A stretch of 64,000 bases of DNA from Streptomyces sp. AC512_CC834 (GTDB lineage Bacteria; Actinomycetota; Actinomycetes; Streptomycetales; Streptomycetaceae): contig NZ_JAGMUO010000060.1 in the NCBI RefSeq assembly GCF_019049325.1, forward strand, positions 115,983-179,982. Direction: 5' to 3'. The notes beneath the pieces were generated by a model. It saw nothing but the letters and a program-made list of their open reading frames with translations, was not told the origin of the DNA and did no database searches. Shown here one piece after another: positions 7,590 to 15,407 of this stretch. Each line of letters begins with the position of its first letter. Within the stretch, counting starts at the first letter, position 1. A program made the position numbers and the translations under genes.

Positions 7590-9110
7590 GTGTCGGAACA
7601 GGCCACTACCGAACCGGTTCCCGTCGTCCCCGGCAGGCGGGCCGGTCCTGAAGGCCCTTTCCCCTTCCGTCAGTTCATCGTCAAGATGCACGGCCGCTGC
7701 AATCTGGCCTGCACCTACTGCTACCTCTACGAAGGCCCCGACAGCGGTTGGCGCGACCGTCCCGCGGCTGCCTCGGCCGCCGTCCTGGACCGCACCGCCA
7801 CCCGCATCGCCGAGCACGCCACCCGGCACGGGCTGCGAGACCTCGCCCTCGTACTGCACGGCGGCGAACCGCTGCTCGCGGGCGCCGGTCCGCTCGCCGC
7901 GGTCGCCGCACGGGTGCGGGAGCGTGTCCCGGACGGATGTCAGGTCCACGCCACCATTCAGACCAACGCCACGCTGCTCACCGAGGAACGCCTCGCCGTA
8001 CTGGCCGACGCCGACGTCCGCGTCGGCATCAGCCTCGACGGCGGCACCGCCGCCCACAACCGACGGCGGGTGGACCACGCGGGCCGCCCGTCCTGGCCCG
8101 CCGCGGCACGGGGGGCCCGCCTGGTCGCCGAGCGCTTCCCGCAGTCGTACGCGGGCGTCCTCACCGTCGTCGATCCGACGCTGGACCCGGTGGAGACGTA
8201 CGAGTCGCTCCTCGACCTGCGCCCGCCCGTGCTGGATCTGCTGCTGCCCCACGGCAACTGGTCCGCGCCTCCGCCGGGCCGGACCGGCATCCGTTACGGC
8301 GACTGGCTGTGCGCCGTCTTCGACCGCTGGTGGGCCGCCGGGCGGCGCGAGGTCCGGGTGCGGCTCTTCGAGGAGTGCCTGGCGCTCCTGGTGGGCCTGC
8401 CCGCGGCCACCGAGGCGCTGGGGCTCACGCCGTTCGACGCGGTCGTCGTGGAGACCGACGGGTCGATCGAGCAGGTCGACTCCCTCAAGTCGGCCTACCC
8501 CGGCGCCGCGCGGACCGGCCTCGACGTGTTCCGGAACACCTTCGACGAGGCGCTGCGGCACCCGGGGGTGGCCGCCCGGCAGGCGGGCGTGGAGTCGCTC
8601 GCGGAGCAGTGCCGGGCCTGCCCACTGCTGCGGGTCTGCGGCGGCGGGCACTACGCGCACCGCTACCGCGCCGGACACGGCTTCCGGAACCCCTCCGTGT
8701 ACTGCGCCGACCTCCAGCGCTTCATCCGGCATGTGGCCGCACGACTTGCCGACGCCGCGACGGGGCCGTCGGCGACCGGTCCGGCGTCGCCGGGGCGGCC
8801 GTCTGTGACGGGTTCGTCTGCGACGGGGCGGCCGTCTGTGACGGGGACGTCCGCGACGGGGCTGACCTGGGCCGGTCCGTCTGTGACGGGTTCGTCCGGG
8901 GCGGGTTCGGCTTCGACCCGTCCGGCTTCGGCGGGTTCGGCTTCGATGGGGCCGGCTGCGACGGGCTCGTCCCGGACGGGCCCGGCTTCGACCGGCTCGG
9001 CTTCGTCGGGCTCGGCTTCAGCGGGCCTGGCCTCGACCCGCCCGGTCCCGACCCGCCCGGCTGCGGCCCCGACTGTGCCCCCCGCCCCGGCTGAAGGGGG
9101 TACTTCGTGA
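7590..9110 (+). CDS. fxsB: Radical SAM/SPASM peptide maturase, FxsB family
   Basis: 506 aa from GTG 7590, which has GGGGG about 10 nt upstream and gives the usual short N-terminus; an upstream start would add 34 unlikely residues. The radical SAM cluster motif CNLACTYC uses Cys37, Cys41 and Cys44, followed by the LHGGEPLL and ISLDGG motifs of the TIM barrel. A SPASM-type region (CRACPLLRVCGGGHYAHRY ending ...VYC) near residues 335-375 should hold auxiliary 4Fe-4S clusters. Known FxsB enzymes form cyclophane cross-links on FxsA. Many FxsB proteins carry a C-terminal metallohydrolase-like extension; this one instead ends in about 120 residues of Ser/Thr/Gly/Pro repeats, and the HExxH domain is a separate, overlapping downstream gene (GTGA). 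Confidence 0.88.
   Translation: MSEQATTEPVPVVPGRRAGPEGPFPFRQFIVKMHGRCNLACTYCYLYEGPDSGWRDRPAAASAAVLDRTATRIAEHATRHGLRDLALVLHGGEPLLAGAGPLAAVAARVRERVPDGCQVHATIQTNATLLTEERLAVLADADVRVGISLDGGTAAHNRRRVDHAGRPSWPAAARGARLVAERFPQSYAGVLTVVDPTLDPVETYESLLDLRPPVLDLLLPHGNWSAPPPGRTGIRYGDWLCAVFDRWWAAGRREVRVRLFEECLALLVGLPAATEALGLTPFDAVVVETDGSIEQVDSLKSAYPGAARTGLDVFRNTFDEALRHPGVAARQAGVESLAEQCRACPLLRVCGGGHYAHRYRAGHGFRNPSVYCADLQRFIRHVAARLADAATGPSATGPASPGRPSVTGSSATGRPSVTGTSATGLTWAGPSVTGSSGAGSASTRPASAGSASMGPAATGSSRTGPASTGSASSGSASAGLASTRPVPTRPAAAPTVPPAPAEGGTS
8758..9096 (+). repeat. Low-complexity repeat tract encoding the FxsB tail
   Basis: About 340 bp of imperfect short repeats built from units such as GGGTTCG, GCGACGGG and GTCTGTGACGGG. 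They encode a tail of PSVTGSSATG-like and ASTGSAS-like blocks after the folded FxsB core. The tract stays in frame to the stop. It probably serves as a flexible linker between maturase and the HExxH partner and should vary in length between strains. Confidence 0.8.
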
Positions 9111-10738
9111 TGTTTCCCGTGGTCCCCGACCGGGCCCTCCTTGAGCTGGCCCGGAGCGAGGGCGGTCCCGACACCCTGGCGCTCCTCGTGCGGGACCAGG
9201 ACACGCGGCGGCTGCTCCTCCTGCGTGCCGTGCTCGACGCGGCCGAGGCGGCCGAGCGGTCCGTCTGCACCGACGCGCAGAAGGCGAGGCTGCGCGAGGA
9301 CTGGGCGCTGCTGACCGAGGCGGATCGGATGCCGGTACCCGACGTGCGGAACCCGGGGCAACGGCCCGGCCCCGAGGGCACGCCCGCCGACCGCGACGCC
9401 CCGCCCCGCGCGCCCGCAGAGCGCCCTGCCCCGCCCGACGGCCACGCCGCTCGGCCCGGCGTGCGGAGTGCTCACGACGTCCCGACCCACGCGACATCCA
9501 ACTCGCCCCCCGTCGTTGCCGCCGCCTCTGTCACGGCGTCGCCGTTCGCAAACCCGGCCCGCGCCCGCGTCTTCCATCCGCTCACCGGCCCCTGGGCACG
9601 CTCCTGCCTGCGCGGCCTCGACGCCGCCCCCGGTCCTGCGGGCGATGAGGCGGCCCGGCGGCTGCGGCGCGACCTCGCCCACTTCAGCGCGATCGCCGCT
9701 GTCGTCGCCGCCGGGTCGGGCATCCCCTTCACCACCCGGCTCACGGCCCGCGCCGGAGTGCTCGCCCTCCCGTCCCTCGGCGCCCTGCACACGGCAGAGT
9801 CCGGGGACGTACCCGTCGATGTCATCTGCGCCGAAGGCAGGCTGGTCCTGCGTCAGGCGGGTGCCCCCGACGTGACCGTCCACCTGGAGAGCGGCGTCGG
9901 CGCCTGGTCCGGCGCCCTCGCCTGGACGCCCGCACACGCGCTCCCCGGCCTCACGCCGACCGCACCGCCCATGCCGCTCGACGACCTCGACCCGTACCGC
10001 GAACTGCCCGTCGGCCCCCGCCACGGCAACCTGAACACACCGCTCGCACTCGACGACGCGGAACGCAAACGGTGGCTCCAGGCCTGGTCCGGCACGGCCG
10101 CCGCCCTCCGCTCGGGCGGCGCGCAGCGCCTCGCCGAAGCGGGTGCGCTGCTGCGTTGCCTGGTCCCGCTGGAGACGCCGCCCGACATCGGCACCGGCCG
10201 CGGCAGTTGCAGCGCCACCCGCCGCGAGGCGTTCGGCGCCCTCCTCAGCAGCACACCGCCCGACCCCGTGACCCTCGCCGCCACCCTCGTCCACGAGCTG
10301 CAACACGCCAAACTCGCCGCCCTGAGCGACCTGGTGACGCTGCACCGAGCCGGACCAGAAGCGCGGTACTTCGCACCCTGGCGCGCCGACCCCAGGCCCT
10401 ACGACGGCCTGCTCCAGGGCACGTACTCCCATCTCGCGATGGCCGCGTTCCACCAGCGCCGGGCGCTCGTCAGCAGGCTCCCGGACCGGGACTGGGCGTG
10501 GGCCCAGCACGCGCGCTACCGTGCCCAGGTCGGGGCCGCCCTGCCCGCCCTCGTCGGCTCGCCCGACCTCACGGTGCGAGGGCGCCGGTTCGTCGACGAA
10601 ATGGCCGCCTTCTACGAACGGATGGCCGAACACCCCGCCCCCAGGGGCCACATCGCACGCGCGCAGGCGTACGTGGTGTCCGCGCGCGCACTGTGGGCCC
10701 AGCGTCACGCTTCCGCGCTTCCGCCCTCTAACGGATGA
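9107..10738 (+). CDS. HExxH-motif protein of the Fxs-type peptide system
   Basis: 543 aa. HELQH at residues 396-400, in LAATLVHELQHAKLAAL, is an intact HExxH zinc-metallopeptidase-type motif with a Gly/Ala-rich helix either side. The N-terminal 90 residues contain FPVVPDRALLELARSEGG, a pattern I associate with 'HEXXH motif-containing putative peptide modification protein'. A Pro/Ala-rich variable stretch (about 80-145) follows. It overlaps fxsB by 4 nt (GTGA; an ATG at 9110 is equally possible), so the two should be made in equal amounts and probably act on the same peptide. In many fxs loci this domain is fused to FxsB with the zinc motif lost; here it is separate and keeps it. Whether it cuts or modifies FxsA is unknown. 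Confidence 0.78.
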   Translation: MMFPVVPDRALLELARSEGGPDTLALLVRDQDTRRLLLLRAVLDAAEAAERSVCTDAQKARLREDWALLTEADRMPVPDVRNPGQRPGPEGTPADRDAPPRAPAERPAPPDGHAARPGVRSAHDVPTHATSNSPPVVAAASVTASPFANPARARVFHPLTGPWARSCLRGLDAAPGPAGDEAARRLRRDLAHFSAIAAVVAAGSGIPFTTRLTARAGVLALPSLGALHTAESGDVPVDVICAEGRLVLRQAGAPDVTVHLESGVGAWSGALAWTPAHALPGLTPTAPPMPLDDLDPYRELPVGPRHGNLNTPLALDDAERKRWLQAWSGTAAALRSGGAQRLAEAGALLRCLVPLETPPDIGTGRGSCSATRREAFGALLSSTPPDPVTLAATLVHELQHAKLAALSDLVTLHRAGPEARYFAPWRADPRPYDGLLQGTYSHLAMAAFHQRRALVSRLPDRDWAWAQHARYRAQVGAALPALVGSPDLTVRGRRFVDEMAAFYERMAEHPAPRGHIARAQAYVVSARALWAQRHASALPPSNG

Positions 10739-10866
10739 ATGCCCGCACACGGCGGCCGGGTACGGAAAGATCGTCCGCACAGGGGGTGTTGCCGTCGGTC
10801 GGCGGACTTACGCGCGACGCCCCGGGGACCTAGGATTTTGCGGTACTACGCGCTGGAGGCCACTGC

Positions 10867-13800
10867 ATGTCTGGAGCTCGCAAGCCGGTCGAGACGGCCG
10901 AGAGGGCCAAGAGGGGGACCGCCAGGCAGACGGTCACAATCCACTACGCAGGCTTCAACCGGGCCTGGGCGGCCTGGGTCGGGGACCGGCTGGAGCGGCG
11001 CGGGGTACGGGTGGTGCCGCTGCGCTGGGACTCCCCGGCCGAGGTCCCGCTGGTGGACCTGCTGCGCGACCTGACGCTGGCCGAGGGCCGGGTCCTCATC
11101 ATCGTCAGCGAGTGGTACTTCCAGCTCGGGCCGCGCACCCACGAGGAGTGGAACACGGCTCTGCGCGAGGTCGTTGCCCCCGACCCGTCCCGGTTCGCGG
11201 CCGTGTCGGTCACCACGGCGGCGGTCCCGGCGGCCGCGGCGGTACTGGCACCGGTCGCGCTGACCAACATGGGCGCCGAGGAGGCCGAGCGCCGCCTGCT
11301 GGACCGGCTCGACCTGTCGCCCGAGCCGCCGGCCGAGACCGCTGCGGTGTCCCGGCGCGGGCCGCGGTTCCCGGCGGCGATGCCCGACGTGTGGGGCGTG
11401 GTGCCGCGGCGCAACACCCGTTTCACCGGCCGCGAGCCGTTGTTCAACGAGGCCTACCACCTGCTCCAGAGCGCCGAGTCCGGTGCCGGTGTGCTGACGC
11501 TGCACGGCATGTCCGGGGTGGGAAAGACCCAGTTCGCCGCCGAGTACGCGCACCGGTTCGGTTCGGAGTACGACGTGGTCTGGTGGGTGAACGCGGAGAC
11601 ACGCGTCACCTACCGGCGGCAGTTGGCCGAGCTCGCCCCGAAACTGGGTCTGCGGACCGGTCAGGAGTACGGCGAGCGGCTGCGTGCCGTACGCGACGCG
11701 CTGCGTCGCGGGGAGCCGTACTCGAGGTGGCTGCTGATCCTCGACGGGGCGGACGAGCCGGACCAGATCTGGGACCTGCTCCCGACCGGCCCCGGGCACG
11801 TCATCGTCACCTCGCGGAACCCGGAGTGGAGCGAGCACAACAGCAAGCTTCTCGAAGTCCGGATCTATCCCCGCGACGAGTCGGTCGCGTTCATCCGCCG
11901 CCGCGCACCCCGCCTGACGGAGGCGGACGCCGACCAACTGGCCGACGCGCTGGGCGACCTGCCCCTGCTGCTCGACCAGACGGCGGGCTGGCTGAACGAC
12001 TCCGATCTGTCGGTCGACGAGTACATCGCCCTGCTGGAGGGCGGTATCGACGGTGACGTGGTGAAGGTGTCGGCGGACTTCCCGCTGGCCTTCCAGACCG
12101 CATGGTCGATACTGCTGAACAAACTCCGCGAGACCGTCCCGGAGTCCGTCGACCTCCTGCGCCTGTGCACCTTCTTCGCGCCGGGTTTCATCCCGGTACG
12201 CCTGCTGAAGGAGATGCCCGTCGACGAGCTGCCCGAGCAACTCGCCGGACTGCTCAACGACCCGCTGCTGTGGAACAAGGCGATCAACCAGTTGCGCACC
12301 TACTCGGTGGTCCGACTGGAGTCCCACGAGGCGCCCCTGGACGAACCGGTCTCCGCCGGAGAGTCGCTCTACCTGCACCGCATGGTCCACCAGATCGTGC
12401 ACAAGGACATGCCGGACGCCGACCGGAGCGACTTCATCGACGTTGTCCGGCGGGCCCTCGCCGCGGCCGACCCGGGCCGACCGACCGAAACCCGACTGTG
12501 GCCCGGCTACGCCGAGATCGTGCCGCACCTGAAGTACGCGGACGTCCTCCAGAGCAGGGACACGCAGGTCCAGCACCTGGTATTGAACTGCCTGCGCTAC
12601 ATGTACTTCTCCGGCGAGTACCGTGCCGGCATCAAACTCGGCGAGCGCGCCCTCACCGCCTGGCGCACCCTCCTCGGTCCGACCCATCCGCGGATCTGGG
12701 AGCTGACCTACCACTACACCAACCTGCTGCGCGCCATGGGCGACTACACCCGCACCGAGGCCCTCAGCCGTGACGCGGTCGAGCACCTCAAGGAGGAACG
12801 CGGACCGCAGGACCTGGACCATCTGCGTGCGGCCGCGGGCCTGGGCGGCGACCTGCGCGGCCTCGCCCGCTACGACGAGGCGCTGGAGCTCTCCCAATGG
12901 GTTCTGGTGGCCTACCGCGAGCTCCTCGGCGACCAGGACTCCCGAACTCTCAACGCGCAGAACAATATGGGCGTCTCCCTGCGCCTGCTCGGCCGTTTCG
13001 AGGAAACGCTGGAAACCGACCGGCGCACCATGGAAGCGCGCCGCCAACTGCTGCGCGCCCGCCACCCGTGGGCGCTCAGCTCCGAGATCACGTACGCCAT
13101 CGATCTGCGCCTGCTCGGCCGCTACGCCGACGCCGAGTCCCTCCAGGCGAAGAACGTGCGTGAGAACCGCATCGTGATGGGCCCGGACAATCCACAGACC
13201 CTGAAGGCCGAGTACAACCTGGCGCTGTGCCGGTATCGGCTCGGCGAGCGGGCCCCTCGCGGTGAGGAGCCGGGACCGATGCTCACCGGCGTTCTGGAGC
13301 GCGGTGAGCGTGTGCTGGGCGAGACCCATCCGCTCACGCTGATCTTCGCGACGGGCCAGAGCTGCTACGCCCGCGAACACGGCGACATCGACCAGGCACG
13401 CGAGCTCAGCGAGGCCGTCGTCGCCCGCTACGAGATGATGCTCCCCGGGGGGCACCCCTTCATCGCCGGTTCCCGCGCCAACCAGGCCCTGATCCTGCGC
13501 AACGTCGGCGAACGCGAGCACGGCCATGTCCTCGTCGAGCAGGCACTGGCCGAGATGGCGCAGGCGGTCGGCGAGAGCCACCCCTGGACCCTCGGCTGCG
13601 CCCTGAACGCCTCCGCGCTGCGGAATCTCGTGGGCGACATCGAGGGTGCCGCCGACCTCAGCCGGGACACGGTGACGCGGGCCATCGAGTCGCTCGGGCG
13701 TACCCACCCGCTCACGCTGTCGACCCGCATCGCGTACGCGGCGGACCTGCGCGGCCTGCGGGACCGTCGGCAGGCGGAGAAGGTCGAGCAGGAGGCACTG

Positions 13801-13899
13801 TCCGACCTCGACGCGACACTGGGCAGCAAGCACACCCACACCGTTTCGGCCCGCTCCCGCAACCGTCCGTACTGGGACTTCGAGCCCCAGACGACCTGA
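10867..13899 (+). CDS. fxsT: TIR-NB-ARC-TPR (STAND NTPase) protein, FxsT-type, copy 1
   Basis: 1010 aa. Residues 18-160 form a TIR-like domain (TVTIHYAGFNRAWAAWVGDRLERRG, then RVLIIVSEWYF and THEEW). The NB-ARC ATPase follows with P-loop GMSGVGKT near 214-221, Walker B WLLILDGADE near 290, and an ARC/winged-helix region near 330-480. The last ~450 residues are tetratricopeptide repeats of the LGxxHPxTL type. The architecture is that of STAND immune switches: ligand on the TPR, oligomerisation by NB-ARC, effector TIR (NADase or signalling). 'FxSxx-COOH system TPR protein' is the name I recall for relatives beside fxsA/fxsB. It lies 128 nt after the HExxH gene. The downstream paralogue (18732) shares long near-identical DNA. 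Confidence 0.82.
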   Translation: MSGARKPVETAERAKRGTARQTVTIHYAGFNRAWAAWVGDRLERRGVRVVPLRWDSPAEVPLVDLLRDLTLAEGRVLIIVSEWYFQLGPRTHEEWNTALREVVAPDPSRFAAVSVTTAAVPAAAAVLAPVALTNMGAEEAERRLLDRLDLSPEPPAETAAVSRRGPRFPAAMPDVWGVVPRRNTRFTGREPLFNEAYHLLQSAESGAGVLTLHGMSGVGKTQFAAEYAHRFGSEYDVVWWVNAETRVTYRRQLAELAPKLGLRTGQEYGERLRAVRDALRRGEPYSRWLLILDGADEPDQIWDLLPTGPGHVIVTSRNPEWSEHNSKLLEVRIYPRDESVAFIRRRAPRLTEADADQLADALGDLPLLLDQTAGWLNDSDLSVDEYIALLEGGIDGDVVKVSADFPLAFQTAWSILLNKLRETVPESVDLLRLCTFFAPGFIPVRLLKEMPVDELPEQLAGLLNDPLLWNKAINQLRTYSVVRLESHEAPLDEPVSAGESLYLHRMVHQIVHKDMPDADRSDFIDVVRRALAAADPGRPTETRLWPGYAEIVPHLKYADVLQSRDTQVQHLVLNCLRYMYFSGEYRAGIKLGERALTAWRTLLGPTHPRIWELTYHYTNLLRAMGDYTRTEALSRDAVEHLKEERGPQDLDHLRAAAGLGGDLRGLARYDEALELSQWVLVAYRELLGDQDSRTLNAQNNMGVSLRLLGRFEETLETDRRTMEARRQLLRARHPWALSSEITYAIDLRLLGRYADAESLQAKNVRENRIVMGPDNPQTLKAEYNLALCRYRLGERAPRGEEPGPMLTGVLERGERVLGETHPLTLIFATGQSCYAREHGDIDQARELSEAVVARYEMMLPGGHPFIAGSRANQALILRNVGEREHGHVLVEQALAEMAQAVGESHPWTLGCALNASALRNLVGDIEGAADLSRDTVTRAIESLGRTHPLTLSTRIAYAADLRGLRDRRQAEKVEQEALSDLDATLGSKHTHTVSARSRNRPYWDFEPQTT

Positions 13900-13938
13900 C
13901 GGCCCGGAGGCCGAAACAGGACGGCCACCCCCGTCCCT

Positions 13939-13968
13939 CCCGGGGCGCATAACCTCCCGCGCCCCGGG
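13939..13968. terminator. Hairpin terminator between modules A and B
   Basis: CCCGGGGCGC, a 10-nt loop, and GCGCCCCGGG form a perfect 10-bp GC stem 40 nt after the stop of the first TIR-NB-ARC-TPR gene. No T-run follows, as is common in Streptomyces. It suggests that module B (from 14032) has its own promoter somewhere in 13969-14031, which I could not define. Confidence 0.6.
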
Positions 13969-14031
13969 GAAGAACACGGTTCCACTCAACACACTTGTAA
14001 CACACATGAGTTGGACCAGGGGGAGCGTGTG

Positions 14032-14463
14032 GTGATCCTATTGGGACCCGTCCCGGCAGGCGCGGACGGGCCCATACCGGTCGAGGTCGACGCGGAAGTC
14101 GACCCGTCCGCCTTCGACGGTCTCGGCCTCGTCTACGGCAACGAGGAGACCCGGGACGGTGCCGGGCAGCGGGTCGTCCGGGTGGCGCGGGACGTCTACA
14201 CCGACGGCCTGGACCTGGCCCGCAGGTGCGCCGCCCAGGCCGTACGGCGCTTCGGCGACCTCCAGGAGGGGCTTCGGCCGGACGAGATCGAGATGCAGCT
14301 CGCCATCAAGATCGACGCCGGGGTGGCCACTCTCGTCAAGAGCGGAGCCGAGGCCCAACTCCAGATCACGCTCCGCTGGCAGACCGCACCCGCACCCGCA
14401 CCCGCCCCTGGCGACCACGGCTCCGGTACGGCGCCGGGTACGGCGGACGGAGCCGGTTCGTGA
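14032..14463 (+). CDS. Trypco1-type small protein, copy 2
   Basis: 143 aa from GTG 14032; AGGGGGA at 14018-14024 is well spaced for it (GTG 14029 is also possible, and TTG 14011 lies before this ribosome site). The fold signature repeats the first gene of the window: an opening VILLGP strand, GADGPIPVEV, a middle helix LARRCAAQAVRRFGDL, then DEIEMQLAIKIDAGVATLVKSGAEAQLQITLRW. The tail is Pro/Ala/Gly-rich. Its stop overlaps the start of the ATPase gene (GTGA). It is the constant adaptor-like opener of module B, as the first gene is for module A. No enzymatic motif is visible. Confidence 0.7.
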   Translation: MILLGPVPAGADGPIPVEVDAEVDPSAFDGLGLVYGNEETRDGAGQRVVRVARDVYTDGLDLARRCAAQAVRRFGDLQEGLRPDEIEMQLAIKIDAGVATLVKSGAEAQLQITLRWQTAPAPAPAPGDHGSGTAPGTADGAGS

Positions 14464-15401
14464 GCCGCGTGGCGCAGGGCCCGCGCATCCTGCCGTACTC
14501 CCGGATCGTGGCCCAGGACCAGCTCAAGCTGGCACTGGAGCTCAATCACGTCGTGCCCCGCATCGGCGGCGTGCTCATGGCCGGACCGCGCGGCACGGCC
14601 AAGTCGACACTCGTACGGGCCTTCGCCCTGATGGCCCACGGCGAGCTGCCGGTCACCCTGCCCATCAACGCGACCGACGACCGCGTCGTCGGCGGCTGGG
14701 ACCTAGACGCGCTCATCCGTGGCGAGCCCCGGCCGCAACCCGGGCTGCTGGAGGACGCGGCGGACAAGGGGCTGCTCTACGTCGACGAGGTCAACCTCCT
14801 CGACGACCACCTCGTCGACATCATCCTGGACGTCGTCGCCACCGGCGTCCTGTCCGTGCAGCGCGAGGGACTGGCCACCGCCAAGTACCTCTCGTTCGGG
14901 CTGGTCGGCACCATGAACCCCGAAGAGGGCGGACTGCGACCCCAACTGCTCGACCGCTTCGGCCTGATGGTCACCGCCGAGACGCTGGACGCGCGCACCC
15001 GGCACCAACTGCTGCGCACCGTACTCGACTTCGACGAGGAGCTCGCCCGCGAGGACTCCGAGTGGCTGTCCGCCGCGCGGCGCGACGACACGGGCACCCG
15101 GGACCGGCTGACGGCCGCCCGGCGCCGGGTCCGCGACGTCGACGTGCCCGACCGGGTCCTGGAGCTGTGCGCGCGTGCCGCGGAGCGGACCGACGCCGTG
15201 GGCCAGCGGGGAGAGATCGTGGCCATGCTCGCGGCCCGGGCACTGGCGGCCCTGGACGGCGCGGACCGGGTGACCCCCGGGCACCTGCTGCGGGCCCTGC
15301 CGATGGCCCTGCGGCACCGGCGGCCGGAAGCGGCACACGGCGACACCTTCGACTGGGGTGCCGAGGACGAGGCCCGCCTCCAGGACCTCTTCGAGGTCTG
15401 A
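14460..15401 (+). CDS. ChlI/MoxR-like AAA+ ATPase of module B
   Basis: 313 aa from the GTG overlapping the previous stop. Walker A is AGPRGTAKST near residues 40-49, Walker B is GLLYVDEVNLLDDHLVD near 100-116, and sensor 1 is GLVGTMNPEEGGLRPQLLDRFGL, the signature of the magnesium-chelatase I subunit group of AAA+ ATPases. It is followed directly by a ChlD-like vWA gene, but there is no ChlH or pigment context, so it is an ATPase/vWA pair serving another client, probably the CHAT protease or the STAND protein downstream. It differs in subfamily from the MoxR ATPase of module A, so the modules are parallel rather than simple duplicates. Confidence 0.85.
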   Translation: MSRVAQGPRILPYSRIVAQDQLKLALELNHVVPRIGGVLMAGPRGTAKSTLVRAFALMAHGELPVTLPINATDDRVVGGWDLDALIRGEPRPQPGLLEDAADKGLLYVDEVNLLDDHLVDIILDVVATGVLSVQREGLATAKYLSFGLVGTMNPEEGGLRPQLLDRFGLMVTAETLDARTRHQLLRTVLDFDEELAREDSEWLSAARRDDTGTRDRLTAARRRVRDVDVPDRVLELCARAAERTDAVGQRGEIVAMLAARALAALDGADRVTPGHLLRALPMALRHRRPEAAHGDTFDWGAEDEARLQDLFEV

Positions 15402-15407
15402 ACCGCG

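Noticed and set aside
8663..10780. 705-aa minus-strand frame with a periodic P/S/K or E/P/A region
   Set aside because: The periodicity is the complement of the FxsB tail repeats; no domain is present elsewhere in it.
10846..14007. 1053-aa minus-strand frame opposite the first TIR-NB-ARC-TPR gene
   Set aside because: High-GC shadow with no recognisable domain; the plus strand has TIR, P-loop and TPR motifs.
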